Shown here in pieces: positions 1-9,972 of a stretch of DNA of 64,000 nucleotides. Origin of the DNA: Tritrichomonas foetus (taxonomy: Eukaryota; Parabasalia; Tritrichomonadida; Tritrichomonadidae). The position numbers and the translations under genes are program-made. The notes beneath the pieces are model-generated. The model was not told the DNA's origin, ran no database searches, and saw nothing but the letters and a program-made list of their open reading frames with translations. The number at the start of each line of letters is the position of its first letter. The stretch's first letter is position 1. The stretch covers positions 62,001 through 126,000 of the forward strand of contig MLAK01000871.1 of NCBI GenBank assembly GCA_001839685.1. The letters run 5' to 3'.

Positions 1-3000
1 GAATTCATATTAAAGAAAAAGAATAAAAATTGGGTTCATGATGAAGCAGTTGCTCATCTAATTGATTCAATTGAAACTACACCATGTGTAAAAGTCTTTC
101 CTCAATTCATTGATTTGGCGCTTGATCGATTACTTGATTTTGAATTGTCATCGAATGATAGATTAGTTGAAACTTCACTTGAATCAATCAAAAAATTCGC
201 ATCTTATGATATCCTGGATAATTTAATCAATAGAATTATTCGAAGTGATTGGCATGATGAAGCAGTTGTTGCAAGACGATTTTTACTTTTAAACGAGCTT
301 GCACTTCTTTTCAAAACTAAATTATTTTCAATGTTTATTCGAATTGGTTATGAAAGTCTCTTTCTTTTTGAAAATATCACAACTTTATCACATATTTTTG
401 CATTCTTATCAAATATTGAGATTAGAAATGTTCCACAAGAAATTATTACATTTTCTTTAAGATTTATTGTAACTCACTATGAAATATATACACGTAAAGA
501 ATTAGATAAAATTGGATTTAATATTCCTGTACCCGATAAATATTTCCTTGATACCCTTGATACTGATATTGTTACTAATCCAACAATTAATCACCAAGAT
601 GCACTTATGCATATGAAAAATTGTTATTCATTTTTATTATCACATAAACCGACAGAAAAGAATGATATTCGTTCACTTTTTACTATCTCCATGCATTTGG
701 TTCCAATTTTTGATTCCTTTGCTTTAAGTGGAGCTGCTTCTCTTGCTGATGATAATCGAGAATATGAAAAAATGATGTTTATGCTTGCAACAGAAACATT
801 TAAAACTACCTCTAATGATGAAGTTGCTGCTGAGTGTTGTAAATATTTCGTTAAATCGAATCAAAAACTTCCTGATATTGTTATGAGATCAGTAGCTAAT
901 TATTTATGTGATGAAGGAACAAAGAATCCCGATCTTCTTTTCTTATGTTATATTTTAACTGATCAATCTGATCATGATTTAGCAATGGAACACTTACCAA
1001 TTCTTAAACAAAGGCTTCCACCAAAAGAAGCAACTATATTGTTATTTAAATTAACAAATGTTGTGAGTAGATTAGCTATTAATCAATTTCCTGATAAATA
1101 TTCAATTGCTTTACTTGAATATGCCCTTAGTTTGGGTGGCGAATATCAACAAAAAGTTCAAAATTACATAGAAACTGTATCATTTACTGAATGGCCGCTC
1201 GACGATGAAGAAATGAACGCTTGTATTTTGAAATTTATTAAAGAATACATAAAAGTTAAAATTAATATTGAAAATATGAGCGAATTAGATGAAATTCATC
1301 TTCGATTTGTCATTTCTCATATTGAACTATTTGATGAAAAGCCAATTCTTCAATATATTCAAGACAATCGCGATGTTTTTGCTAAAATTGACATTTCGCA
1401 TACAGTTTTACAACCTGAACCAATTTTCTTATTACCATTAAACGAAACTCATACATTAAAAATTGCATCAGTAGCCCCATTAATGGATGAAGGTATTTTT
1501 GTAAATAGTCCAAGTTTAGTAAAAAGCTATTTTACATTTTCTAAACAGAAAATATCAGAAACTTTGTTCGAAACTTATGTAGAGAACTTCAAACAAACTA
1601 AAAATGAAGAAGCTCTTGCAATTCTTCTTGAATATGCTTTAAGAGTGAATTTAAATGTTAAATCTTTTGATAATGATATTTTCTTCATGGATTCAACCTT
1701 TCAATTAACACTTCGACATTTAGCAAAATTACATGTTCCAATTCAATCACTTGATTCACAAATAATAGAAAGGATTGAAAATAAACTTGGTAAAAAAATC
1801 ATACCTGAATTAATTTTGGTTGAAAATGATTTAACTATACAATCAATAATTCGAATTGATCCGAATTATTTCATAGATTATGTCTTGAATCAAGAAATTT
1901 ACAAGGCTCATGATTTCATTCCGTTATTCCATTTATTAAATAATATTCCATTTGATTCACAAAAATTAATCGCATTATCTAACAAATATACACCACAGTA
2001 TCCATCATTTACATCAATTAGAAAGAAAACAGTTTATTTAAGATTCTTATCATGTGCACTTTTCTGTCTTCGTGCTCAACAAAAAACTGATGAAATTCAA
2101 AAAATCGTTGAATCAATTAATTCAATTTTTGACAAACTTCTTTCTTCTGTTTTTGCAACTATGTATAAAGAATTATCTATCTTGTTTGATTTTTTGGTTA
2201 GAAATAGTATGAATACGCAATCATATACAAAGTTCTTTTCTTCTTTGAAATGCAAAACAAATGAAATTTATCCAATGTTTATAAAACATGCGGCTGTTTT
2301 GGCTGTAAAGAAGCGAGAAGGACAAATTTGTTTATCAAGTAGCCAATTAAAGCATTTAACCCGTTTTGTTTTACCTTCCGAACGAAATTCTGTTTATTTA
2401 GCCCTTCAAATGTTTGTTTCTGATGTTTCATCAGTAGATTTCTTTCACTATATAAAACCTTATTTAATTAATATTCAAAATGAACTTAATTATATTGCAA
2501 ATAACTTTTTAACTGGTACTTCTTTTGCATTGTTCATGATGAGACTTCTTACAAGTCCACTAAGTGATAATGTAACAACTGATTTCTATTTTTCGTTTGC
2601 TAAAGCTTTCTTAGGAAATAGTAAACGGCCTGTTTTTTATAATACATTACCTTTGAGTCCTGAATTGAATACTAAGTGTCAGCAATTGTTTGATCTCCTT
2701 CTATCAACACAATATAGCTGCACTCCTTTAATTAAAGCAATTGAAAGAATTTACGCAATGAGTAGACTCAAAATGAATAAACAAGCACGTGAATTATTTG
2801 ATGTGCAAGTGCTTGAAAGGTTTTTGCCTTTATTTGAAAAATATCCAACAATTGCTGCTGGTAAACTTTTGTATCAAATTGGTAGAAATTCAACTGATCC
2901 AGCTTCTTTCTTCTTTATGAAATTGGTTTTGAATACTTCAAACTTTTTAGATTTGTTTGTGGTTTTGAATACAATTTTTGAATCTATGGATGACAAATTT

Positions 3001-3186
3001 AAACAACAAGTAAAAACAATTGTAAGTGCAACTTCTTATAAACCAAAATCAAGAGCTCTTTCAATGAAAAGGTTTATAGAGAACACAGATAAATCTTTAG
3101 ATTTTATTCTCGCTGCAGCAGATACAAACGACGTAGAAAACTTATCTAAAGAGTACGCGGAATTAAAGAATCTTCTTATTTTTTAA
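1..3186 (+). CDS. Large helical-repeat protein, 5' end outside window
   Basis: I do not recognise this protein. The frame is open from base 1 without a stop, so the start lies before the window; about 1,060 residues are visible, ending at TAA 3184-3186. The sequence is almost entirely amphipathic helix with many Leu, Ile, Phe, Asn and Lys residues and no transmembrane segment or catalytic motif, as in HEAT/ARM-type scaffold proteins (inference). Third codon positions are strongly AT-biased compared with the hexosaminidase and dynein genes here, which suggests modest expression. The gene at 61233-64000 at the other end of the window is a similar large helical protein, but I saw no clear sequence match between them. 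Confidence 0.75.
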   Translation, partial: EFILKKKNKNWVHDEAVAHLIDSIETTPCVKVFPQFIDLALDRLLDFELSSNDRLVETSLESIKKFASYDILDNLINRIIRSDWHDEAVVARRFLLLNELALLFKTKLFSMFIRIGYESLFLFENITTLSHIFAFLSNIEIRNVPQEIITFSLRFIVTHYEIYTRKELDKIGFNIPVPDKYFLDTLDTDIVTNPTINHQDALMHMKNCYSFLLSHKPTEKNDIRSLFTISMHLVPIFDSFALSGAASLADDNREYEKMMFMLATETFKTTSNDEVAAECCKYFVKSNQKLPDIVMRSVANYLCDEGTKNPDLLFLCYILTDQSDHDLAMEHLPILKQRLPPKEATILLFKLTNVVSRLAINQFPDKYSIALLEYALSLGGEYQQKVQNYIETVSFTEWPLDDEEMNACILKFIKEYIKVKINIENMSELDEIHLRFVISHIELFDEKPILQYIQDNRDVFAKIDISHTVLQPEPIFLLPLNETHTLKIASVAPLMDEGIFVNSPSLVKSYFTFSKQKISETLFETYVENFKQTKNEEALAILLEYALRVNLNVKSFDNDIFFMDSTFQLTLRHLAKLHVPIQSLDSQIIERIENKLGKKIIPELILVENDLTIQSIIRIDPNYFIDYVLNQEIYKAHDFIPLFHLLNNIPFDSQKLIALSNKYTPQYPSFTSIRKKTVYLRFLSCALFCLRAQQKTDEIQKIVESINSIFDKLLSSVFATMYKELSILFDFLVRNSMNTQSYTKFFSSLKCKTNEIYPMFIKHAAVLAVKKREGQICLSSSQLKHLTRFVLPSERNSVYLALQMFVSDVSSVDFFHYIKPYLINIQNELNYIANNFLTGTSFALFMMRLLTSPLSDNVTTDFYFSFAKAFLGNSKRPVFYNTLPLSPELNTKCQQLFDLLLSTQYSCTPLIKAIERIYAMSRLKMNKQARELFDVQVLERFLPLFEKYPTIAAGKLLYQIGRNSTDPASFFFMKLVLNTSNFLDLFVVLNTIFESMDDKFKQQVKTIVSATSYKPKSRALSMKRFIENTDKSLDFILAAADTNDVENLSKEYAELKNLLIF

Positions 3187-3593
3187 TAAAATATTTCTAT
3201 GAGTTAACTCTTAATTTTTTTGGTTTTTCTTTTATTAAAATTTATTTTTGTAGAACAAATCTTTTCTTCTTCATCTTCTTGCTGATTTTGAATGACAAAT
3301 TGCGTACTTCGAGGTGAGAATGGAAAGCAAGCGTCATTGGTGTTCTTCGTTTTAATATAGTTTCAAACTTTTTCATAAGTAAAATGGTTGATACTTATCA
3401 AAAAAGATTAATCTGTCGAATTTTATTATCTATTTATATCATAATTTTCCCAATTAAATGACAAAATTATTTTACTAAAATGATTACAACTTAATATTCC
3501 TATATTTCACCAAAAATAAACACAAAACATAAAATTGCATGAATTGTAAATTCATTCACCTCAAAAAAAGAAACTATTGAAATTATTGCGGAA
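3187..3593. other. Intergenic, AT-rich
   Basis: No convincing coding stretch. A TCATTCA initiator-like site at about 3552-3558 lies 36 nt before the ATG at 3594, so this spacer probably holds the promoter of the next gene. Confidence 0.4.
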
Positions 3594-3755
3594 ATGTGAT
3601 CTAAAAAAATCAGAGAAAAAACGAAGCAAGCATTCAAACCCAAAAAGCAGCAAGGGCCTTATAAAGACCCTATTTATGGAATACCTCATTTCCATGATCC
3701 AGCATTAAGTCGAATTATTCGTAAACATGATCCATCATACCAAGTTTCACAATCC
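3594..3755 (+). other. Upstream in-frame coding extension with ATG-TGA
   Basis: The frame of the next gene continues upstream without a stop from 3755 to 3600. The translated stretch looks like protein (for example GPYKDPIYGIPHFHDPALSR, rich in Pro, His and Tyr). At 3594-3596 there is an in-frame ATG, immediately followed by TGA at 3597-3599, and a TCATTCA initiator-like motif lies upstream. The natural start may be this ATG, with the second codon turned into a stop by a mutation or base-calling error; one base change, TGA to TCA, would open the frame. Otherwise translation starts at 3756 and the extension is a relic. Confidence 0.5.
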
Positions 3756-4529
3756 ATGAAAGCGCTATATTTCAAATCTCAGCAGCGACTCAAAACAGTC
3801 ATGGCAAACAAACCTCGATATATTCATACGGCCTACAACATAGAAACACTTCGAACATCGCCGCTTATGTGTTTCCCTCATTTCGAAGAAATGACCGATT
3901 TTTTGTCCAGATGGTTTGACACCGAGGCCAAAAGACAGTCAGAAGCCAAAACTACCACACAGATTGCCACTTTTGATGCACAGAAGCGCTTTTGTAAAGG
4001 ATTATTTTTGCTCATGCAAGAAACGGCGCGCGCCTCGCCCTTGTCGGTTGGCCCATTGAAAGGAATCTACAATTGGTATCTACAGAGGGATTCCGTCATC
4101 AACCAAAGTCGCGCAATTGACAAAAACACTGCTGACGAAGGATACTATGTAGTTGAAATGATAAATGGGAAGAAAATTCGTGTTTCGAAGGACTGCTTCG
4201 ATTTCGATACGATCATAAATAAGGCTATTTATAGCCAGGAGCAAATGGACGCAATAATACAGAGCATCCAGCCTGACACTCCAGAAGAAGTTGATGAAAT
4301 GACCAAAAAGCCAAATAGAAGGAAAGTAACACTTGTGACTGAAACGTTTCCAAAAAGAACAATGAAAAAAACTACACCAAGTTTCGAATATGATACAAAA
4401 TTTGACTATGATGCCTTCCACGCATATATGGAGGAGCAACGACAAGCTGAAAGAGATACAGACAGGATTGCTCAGAAGGAGGCAAACAAACGGAGACATG
4501 ATATTTTGCAGCGAGTTGGCTGGGAATGA
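3756..4529 (+). CDS. Unrecognised protein, 257 aa (probably N-terminally longer)
   Basis: Family not recognised. The protein is soluble, has a folded-looking N-terminal two thirds (residues 1-150, with Trp and Cys scattered) and a charged C-terminal third rich in Lys, Arg, Glu and Gln (about 180-257) that may be a helix or coiled coil, ending in RVGWE. No signal peptide or membrane segment is seen. Codon use is more GC-rich than in the gene at 1-3186. The ATG at 3756 is the first usable one, but the 54 preceding codons are open and coding-like (see 3594-3755), so the true protein may have about 310 residues. The stop is directly followed by a T-rich spacer and a minisatellite. Confidence 0.7.
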   Translation: MKALYFKSQQRLKTVMANKPRYIHTAYNIETLRTSPLMCFPHFEEMTDFLSRWFDTEAKRQSEAKTTTQIATFDAQKRFCKGLFLLMQETARASPLSVGPLKGIYNWYLQRDSVINQSRAIDKNTADEGYYVVEMINGKKIRVSKDCFDFDTIINKAIYSQEQMDAIIQSIQPDTPEEVDEMTKKPNRRKVTLVTETFPKRTMKKTTPSFEYDTKFDYDAFHAYMEEQRQAERDTDRIAQKEANKRRHDILQRVGWE

Positions 4530-4603
4530 AAATCACTTTGTATTATGTGTTGTTGTTTGATAGAAATAAATATAACATAGTTGTTTTATATTTGGTTTCT
4601 TTT

Positions 4604-4823
4604 GTGTTTGTTTATGTTTTCGTTTGTGTTTGTTTATGTTTTCGTTTGTGTTTGTTTATGTTTCATTTTGTGTTTGTTTATGTTTTCGTTTGTGTTTGTT
4701 TATGTTTTCGTTTGTGTTTGTTTATGTTTCATTTTGTGTTTGTTTATGTTTCATTTTGTGTTTGTTTATGTTTCATTTTATGTTTGTTTATGTTTCATTT
4801 TGTGTTTGCTTGTGATTCATTTG
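4604..4823. repeat. 22-bp minisatellite, about 10 copies
   Basis: About ten tandem 22-bp units, each starting GTGTTTGTTTATG and ending either TTTTCGTTT or TTTCATTTT; the last two units are degenerate. Because 22 is not a multiple of 3, all three frames stay open and give Phe/Val/Cys-rich phantom proteins. The array lies in the 3' spacer of the preceding gene, about 80 bp before the promoter of the next. Confidence 0.95.
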
Positions 4824-4904
4824 GTTGTTTTATTTCAGTATGATTACTCCAATCTTATTTTCACCAACAAAAAATTTGGCACTTTTCTATTAGGCCAAAA
4901 AGTG

Positions 4905-4915
4905 TCATTTTTTAC
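4905..4915 (+). promoter_or_regulatory. Initiator-like element TCATTTTTTAC
   Basis: The TCA-pyrimidine/A-T-rich initiator matches the type known in trichomonads and ends 6 nt before the ATG at 4922, which implies a very short 5' leader. The same kind of motif recurs before many genes in this window. Confidence 0.55.
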
Positions 4916-4921
4916 TTTTTC

Positions 4922-5527
4922 ATGAATAATCGCAGAGAAATCGTCCCTGCATTCGTAAATGCATATTACACAACCACACTTTGCGATCAAAAGAACGTGT
5001 TTAAATTTTATTCGCCAAACGCTTCATATTATCGCCCCGATATGAAATCCCAAAACGCAGTCACCATTTCAAATGACAAAGTTCGCTTGCCAATCAAGGA
5101 AGATTCGACTGTCACAATCATCAACTATGTCTCCGTCCCATCAGATAACGATTTATCAGTTTCAGTGACCGGCCAAATCCAAAGCGAAGACAAGGTGAAA
5201 TGTTTCAGCCAGTTTTTCGTTCTTCGCGATATTGGAGGGCGAATTTGTATTGTGTCAGATATATATAATGAATTTGCGGAAGACGATTTCAAGAAAGATA
5301 TTCAGCCAGTTAAGTCAGTTGAAGCACCAGCACCTCAGCCACAGCAACAGAATCATAACCAGCAGCAAAACCATCATAATAATTATCATAATAATAGCAA
5401 TAGGTACAACGATAGAAGAAACGATAGGTACAACAATAGTAATAGACAAAATAACTGGCGTGGTAAAGGAAATAAAGGAAGGAACAACGGAAAGAATAGT
5501 TTTGTCTACAGGCCAGAATGTGAATAA
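4922..5527 (+). CDS. NTF2-domain, Asn/Arg-rich (G3BP-like) protein
   Basis: The 201-residue protein has an NTF2-like fold in residues 1-120: an N-terminal helix with VNAYYTTTLC, the segment FKFYSPNASYYRP typical of the NTF2/G3BP ligand-pocket region, and the closing strands FSQFFVLRDIGGRICIVSDI. A low-complexity tail follows, first Pro/Gln/His/Asn-rich (about 135-160), then Asn/Arg/Gly-rich with RRNDRYNN and RGKGNKGR. NTF2 plus a disordered RG-type tail is the layout of G3BP and related RNA-granule proteins, but the RRM of animal G3BP is missing. The likely role is RNA binding or mRNP assembly in the cytoplasm. The ATG at 4922 is chosen because an initiator-like TCATTTTTTAC lies just upstream. 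Confidence 0.7.
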   Translation: MNNRREIVPAFVNAYYTTTLCDQKNVFKFYSPNASYYRPDMKSQNAVTISNDKVRLPIKEDSTVTIINYVSVPSDNDLSVSVTGQIQSEDKVKCFSQFFVLRDIGGRICIVSDIYNEFAEDDFKKDIQPVKSVEAPAPQPQQQNHNQQQNHHNNYHNNSNRYNDRRNDRYNNSNRQNNWRGKGNKGRNNGKNSFVYRPECE

Positions 5528-6052
5528 ACATTTGGTATAGTTTTTTGTATATTACTCTCAAAAAGAAAGATTTTTTACTTTTCCAGGAAATCATAATGTG
5601 AAAATGATGTGTTAAAGATCGACCTTTGAGTAAACTTTCCTTTATGAATAAATCATCACTCTTATTTGAAGGGATTCAATCAACATTTAATGAATATCTC
5701 TCTAAAAGTAAAGAACCAAAATTAATCCATGTGTAGCATAAGTTGAGTTATCATTAATTATGGTTCAACCCTTTATGTATAGGTATCAAAACTGATTTTT
5801 CTTTCTCTGAAGTTGTCTTAATTATCATTTTCTGTTGTCCCTTTCTCTGAGATATTCACACAAAGAATGTATCTCTAAAATGATATGAATTAGCTTCCAT
5901 GACACAAATATATATTATTTATGCTTTTGTTAACCAATGAAATAAGGATATTATTTAACCGAATATTAATGGAACATCATGAATAAATGTGGAATTAATT
6001 TCTTCCACAACATCAATGAATGCTAAAATTATATTTTATTCATCAAAAAATT
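5528..6052. other. Intergenic
   Basis: AT-rich spacer between a plus-strand and a minus-strand gene (convergent ends). A 31-codon open stretch beginning with ATG at about 5646 looks weakly coding but ends quickly; I do not call it a gene. Confidence 0.35.
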
Positions 6053-7103
6053 TTATAAAACAATTTTTGGTGGACGAATATTCGTTCGTGAACGTTTTGG
6101 TGTGTTTCTTTGATTTCGTAAGATCGCCTGAACATGGTCAACATGTTCAGCATCATGTTTCAAATGCCTACTTTCAAATCTCTGAATTCTTTCTCCTCTC
6201 ATTTTATATAGAGCTCTTTGTCTTTCAAGTTCAGCGGTTTGCTTCTTCATTGTTGGAAGCATCACGGTTACTGAATCTAATGTTGGCTCATCACAATCAA
6301 AAGGTGGTGGCTTAAACGTTCGATACCAACTTGTTTGCGAATCGGCTTTCGCGCCGTCAATATCGTCTGTTTTCAGAGACAAATCAGTATTACCATTTCG
6401 CCTCTTATAATTCGTGTGTGCCATTCCAAAATCGGCTTTGATAACTTTACCGTCATATTGATATTCTGGATTTAATGGATTCAAATGGCGCCTTGTATGA
6501 AATAGGCCATCATTATTTATGTCAGAAACGTCAAGAATTCGGTTTTGCTTATCGAATTTATATTCCCTGTGTTTTGAATGTGTTCCTTCAATATCTGACA
6601 CTTTCATGATGTCGCGAGGCGGTTTGTCACTTTTGTATGACTTTGGATGAACCTGGAATATCATCAAAATTATATCCGTCGTAAATGAATTTGACCTCTG
6701 GATATGGTTCTTCGGGCTTTGTCGGAAGTTTGTATACTGGATTCTGTGGATCGGTGTGACGATTCGAATGTGGGAGTGCTCGGCATATTTTCGGCTTGGC
6801 CCCTTCAATGTCGTCAACCGACATTATGTCGAATGGCGGTCGTTTCTTGTTATATGCGGACTTTGGAGACGCTCCATCGATATCTGATATGTTTAGCGTA
6901 AAATTCCTCGTTGGCCGGCGATCTGGCCTCCACTGGGCTCCGTCGATATCATCCGTCCTTAAAGAGAAGTTTTCGTGGCCAGTCCGCGTGATTGGCGGAT
7001 CTTTCGGAATTGTGTTTAAATTCATGGTTTGGTACGTTTTCTCACCACCAGTAATGTCGAATACAATTTGGCTTTTGTTTTTATCTGGATTGAAGCGAGA
7101 CAT
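6053..7103 (-). pseudogene. DI[D/E]GA-motif repeat protein with one frameshift
   Basis: Two overlapping minus-strand frames form one protein of about 350 residues. The N-terminal frame (start ATG 7101-7103, MSRFNPDKNKSQ) carries DIDGAQ, DIDGAS, DIEGAK and DIPGS; the C-terminal frame (to 6053) carries DIEGTH and DIDGAK, spaced roughly 25-45 residues apart in a Lys/Arg/Pro-rich context. The switch lies at about 6646-6652, inside the fourth motif: the DNA reads DIPG then goes out of frame, and two extra bases would give DIPGAHPKS, matching its sisters. I recall similar DI-E/D-G-A-x-P motifs in flagellar or cytoskeletal proteins of other protists but cannot check this. An upstream ATG at 7172 would add 23 residues. 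The defect may be an assembly error or a young pseudogene. Confidence 0.7.
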
Positions 7104-7630
7104 GTAAAAAATCGAGATTTTTGGTTTAACGTATTTTTCTATTAAAAAGTTCAATGATTCAGAATTTTCCATTTACTTTGAATATTCAAAGATAATATGT
7201 AACCACCTTAATTCACTTTGAGATTGGTATTTCAATGTCTTACTATTTATATAAATTTATGTGAATGTGACTAAAGCTGTATGTTCAACATACATGTTGC
7301 TATTCCAAAATTTTATGAAATGTAAATTCCCCTATATCGAATATACGTCTTTCACAATATTTCCCGATTAATGATCATAGAATACAGCTGTGAAACATGT
7401 GAGATTGTATATCTCTATTATATTCTTTAATGAAAAGATATTTTGCAATTGAAATATTGAAGAGGGAATTATTTTTTGTTGATTGAAGAGGGTTTTGTTA
7501 GAACATTCAATTGAATGTGTTGGTGCATATTACTTCAGTATTTTTTTGGTTTTATGATCATTGGTGCATTTTATAGGTATTTTATATGAATAAAAAACTT
7601 GAATCATTATATAAAATTAGTATATTTCAT
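7104..7630. other. Intergenic
   Basis: AT-rich, with several inverted or direct repeats of short words but no coding stretch I can support. Confidence 0.3.
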
Positions 7631-9680
7631 CTTTGCTACTCCAATCAATATTTTTGTTAGTAAAAGGAGTTTTGCAGCTTCAATATCATCATTTTTACAC
7701 GTTAAATGTAGAGCTGTTTCATTAACTAAAATTGTAACTTGACAAATATAATAAGTACCATTTGATGCTATAGTTAGAAACTCCTTTTCAAATAATGAAA
7801 CTTTAAAAATTGTTTTATCATACGCAAATCGATATTTAGAAAAATTTCAATAACACAAAAAATATAGTACAATTAAAGAAAATAAATATTACCATAAATC
7901 AGGAAAAACAATTAGTTCATTTATATTAATTTTATCACTTGAAACTAGAAAAGCAAGAACATCTTAGTTTCGGTATTCACATGGAGAATATAGGAAAGTT
8001 ATTTGAAAGTTTAACTAAAAATGGTGTGAATTATTCAGAATACTTCATAAGTAAATAAATAACTTCATTAATCTTTGGCAAACCCAATAAAAAAGTAGAA
8101 ATTTTATAATCAGAAAATAAGAAAACATTTTTGATAAAGCAACATGAAAAAAAGAAGGAACTTCATCATTCACTAAAAAATAAGAACATCAAAAAAATTC
8201 AAAATAATTGCCCGAATAATAATGTTAAACTTCGTGAAAAATAAAACAATTTTCCTAAAATATAAGCAATATATCATCATGAGCAAAAATGTTAATATTA
8301 TATTTAAATGGAACTATATAAATTAATGATAATACATCATGAATATATATATTAAACTTCATTCAGAATTTTAACATCGTGAAAAATGGTTCAAATCGTG
8401 ATGGCATTAGCATCAACTGAAGTTGTAGATAGAAGAATTTTAAGAGATTCAGTATTTTTTCTTTCATATGCAAGATGGAAGATAGTATAATGAGCTAATT
8501 AGTAAATAATAGTTAATATTTTATTTTTTCTTGATAAATTAATTAATAAATATATCTATATTTGATATCAAATCGTTTTGCATTTCTCATGAAGAATTCA
8601 CACAATGTAGAAAAGGAAAGAGCTGTTTGAATAATATCTGAGTCAATCACAAGTTTTGGATGTTGGTTTATGATGATATCATTAAAAATAATTAAATAAT
8701 ATGTAGAAATACTTTTGTCAAGAAGTTTCATGTAGATATTTCCTTCATAGGATTCCTGAATATTAATCCAAGAAAAATGAATACACATTATCACGATAAT
8801 ATTTTACGGCTATTTGAAGATGCACAAATCAATTTATCATGTTTCTTCAAGAAATAATATGATTTGGATATTGTTTCCTTTAATTGTGAATTTCAGAAAT
8901 CATATTATGTACTAACTTTGTTAACAAACAATTATTTAAATATATTTAAGGGCACCCAATACAGCCGAATATTCGAATGAAGTCTATTATTTTTGATTAA
9001 TATGGTCATTTAATTCATATATCGAATGTATAATTGTATAATTAAAATCTATTTTAATTATTTGAACTAAGGAATATCAAAAGTGAATCAACATTTAGTA
9101 TTAATGTGTCAACATCACTATGGCATAATGTATTTCGATCTTGAATAATTTTTTTTTATTCATTTATAGGTTATTTTTGATGTTGAAAAGCTTTCCTTCT
9201 TTATTAAATATATCATCTGAGAAGACTTTTTCTGGTTTTTCCATTTCACGATGGAAATAAACACCAAAATGTTTCTGTCGTTGTAAATTTATATGATCAT
9301 ATATGACATATTATTTCAGCTTTATATTTTTCTTTTTGATAATATTCATTAGCAGAAATATATTGGAAAGTATCTCCCTAATCATTGAATTCCAGTGATT
9401 CTACTATTGAGCTATTTGAGAATATGAACTCAAATATCATGACAATAAATTTATTCAATCTTGAATTGGAAAGACAGGTCAAAAAATGAGTTAACACCAT
9501 AAACCATGGTGTTGCTCCGAGAAAAATCTAGTTGGGTAAGTAAAGAAGAATAATATGATCAAAACGAGTTGCTTGATATCCTTCATTATCAGTTTGATTC
9601 ATATAATCTTTGAAGTTGGTTTTGATCTCATTTAGTAGAGAAAGTTAATGTGTTCCATCATTGAAGTCTTTGAACTTTTG
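7631..9680 (-). pseudogene. Decayed ankyrin-repeat gene
   Basis: No long frame survives, but reading the minus strand in shifting frames gives ankyrin-like pieces: NETALHLTCKNDDIEAAKLL near 7740-7675, FHLAYERKNTESLKILLSTT near 8490-8420, and coding-like text with stops between. An 83-codon open piece at 8543-8794 resembles the helical region that precedes ankyrin repeats in trichomonad proteins, and further fragments (HREMEKPEKVFSDD near 9260-9215) suggest the N-terminal part reached about 9650. Many frameshifts and stops show long neutral decay. Trichomonads have very large ankyrin families, so a dead copy is expected. Limits are approximate. Confidence 0.5.
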
Positions 9681-9689
9681 CATTTTTCC

Positions 9690-9905
9690 AATTTTAGAGA
9701 GAACGAAAGAAAAGAAAAAAACTAATAAAGAAAAGAAAGAAACTAATAAAGAAAAGAAAGAAAGAAACTAATAAAGAAAAGAAAGAAAGAAACTAATAAA
9801 GAGAGAAGCTTACATTTATATGTAAAGAAACAAAATTTAGAAAACTGATAAGAAAAGAAAAGAAACTAAAAAAAGAAAAGAAAGAAAGAGTATAAAAAAT
9901 TCAGA
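9690..9905. repeat. Purine-rich GAAA/ACTAATAAAG tandem repeat
   Basis: Irregular tandem units of about 22-26 bp built from AAAGAAAGAAACTAATAAAG, four to five copies at 9700-9805, then a looser AAAAGAAAG-rich stretch to about 9895. It lies just beyond the stop codon of the CK1 gene on the other strand. Confidence 0.85.
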
Positions 9906-9972
9906 ATAAAAGCAAAAGGGAATTTGTTCTATTTTCTTCATCATTTTTTATATACGGAAAAATCAAATGCAT

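Noticed and set aside
3597..3599. TGA read as an amino acid (alternative genetic code)
   Set aside because: Gene frames here end normally and the long dynein, adaptin and hexosaminidase frames contain no internal TGA, so the standard code applies.
4526..4925. Three overlapping Phe/Val/Cys-rich open frames
   Set aside because: They are produced by the 22-bp minisatellite, which has no stop codon in any plus-strand frame.
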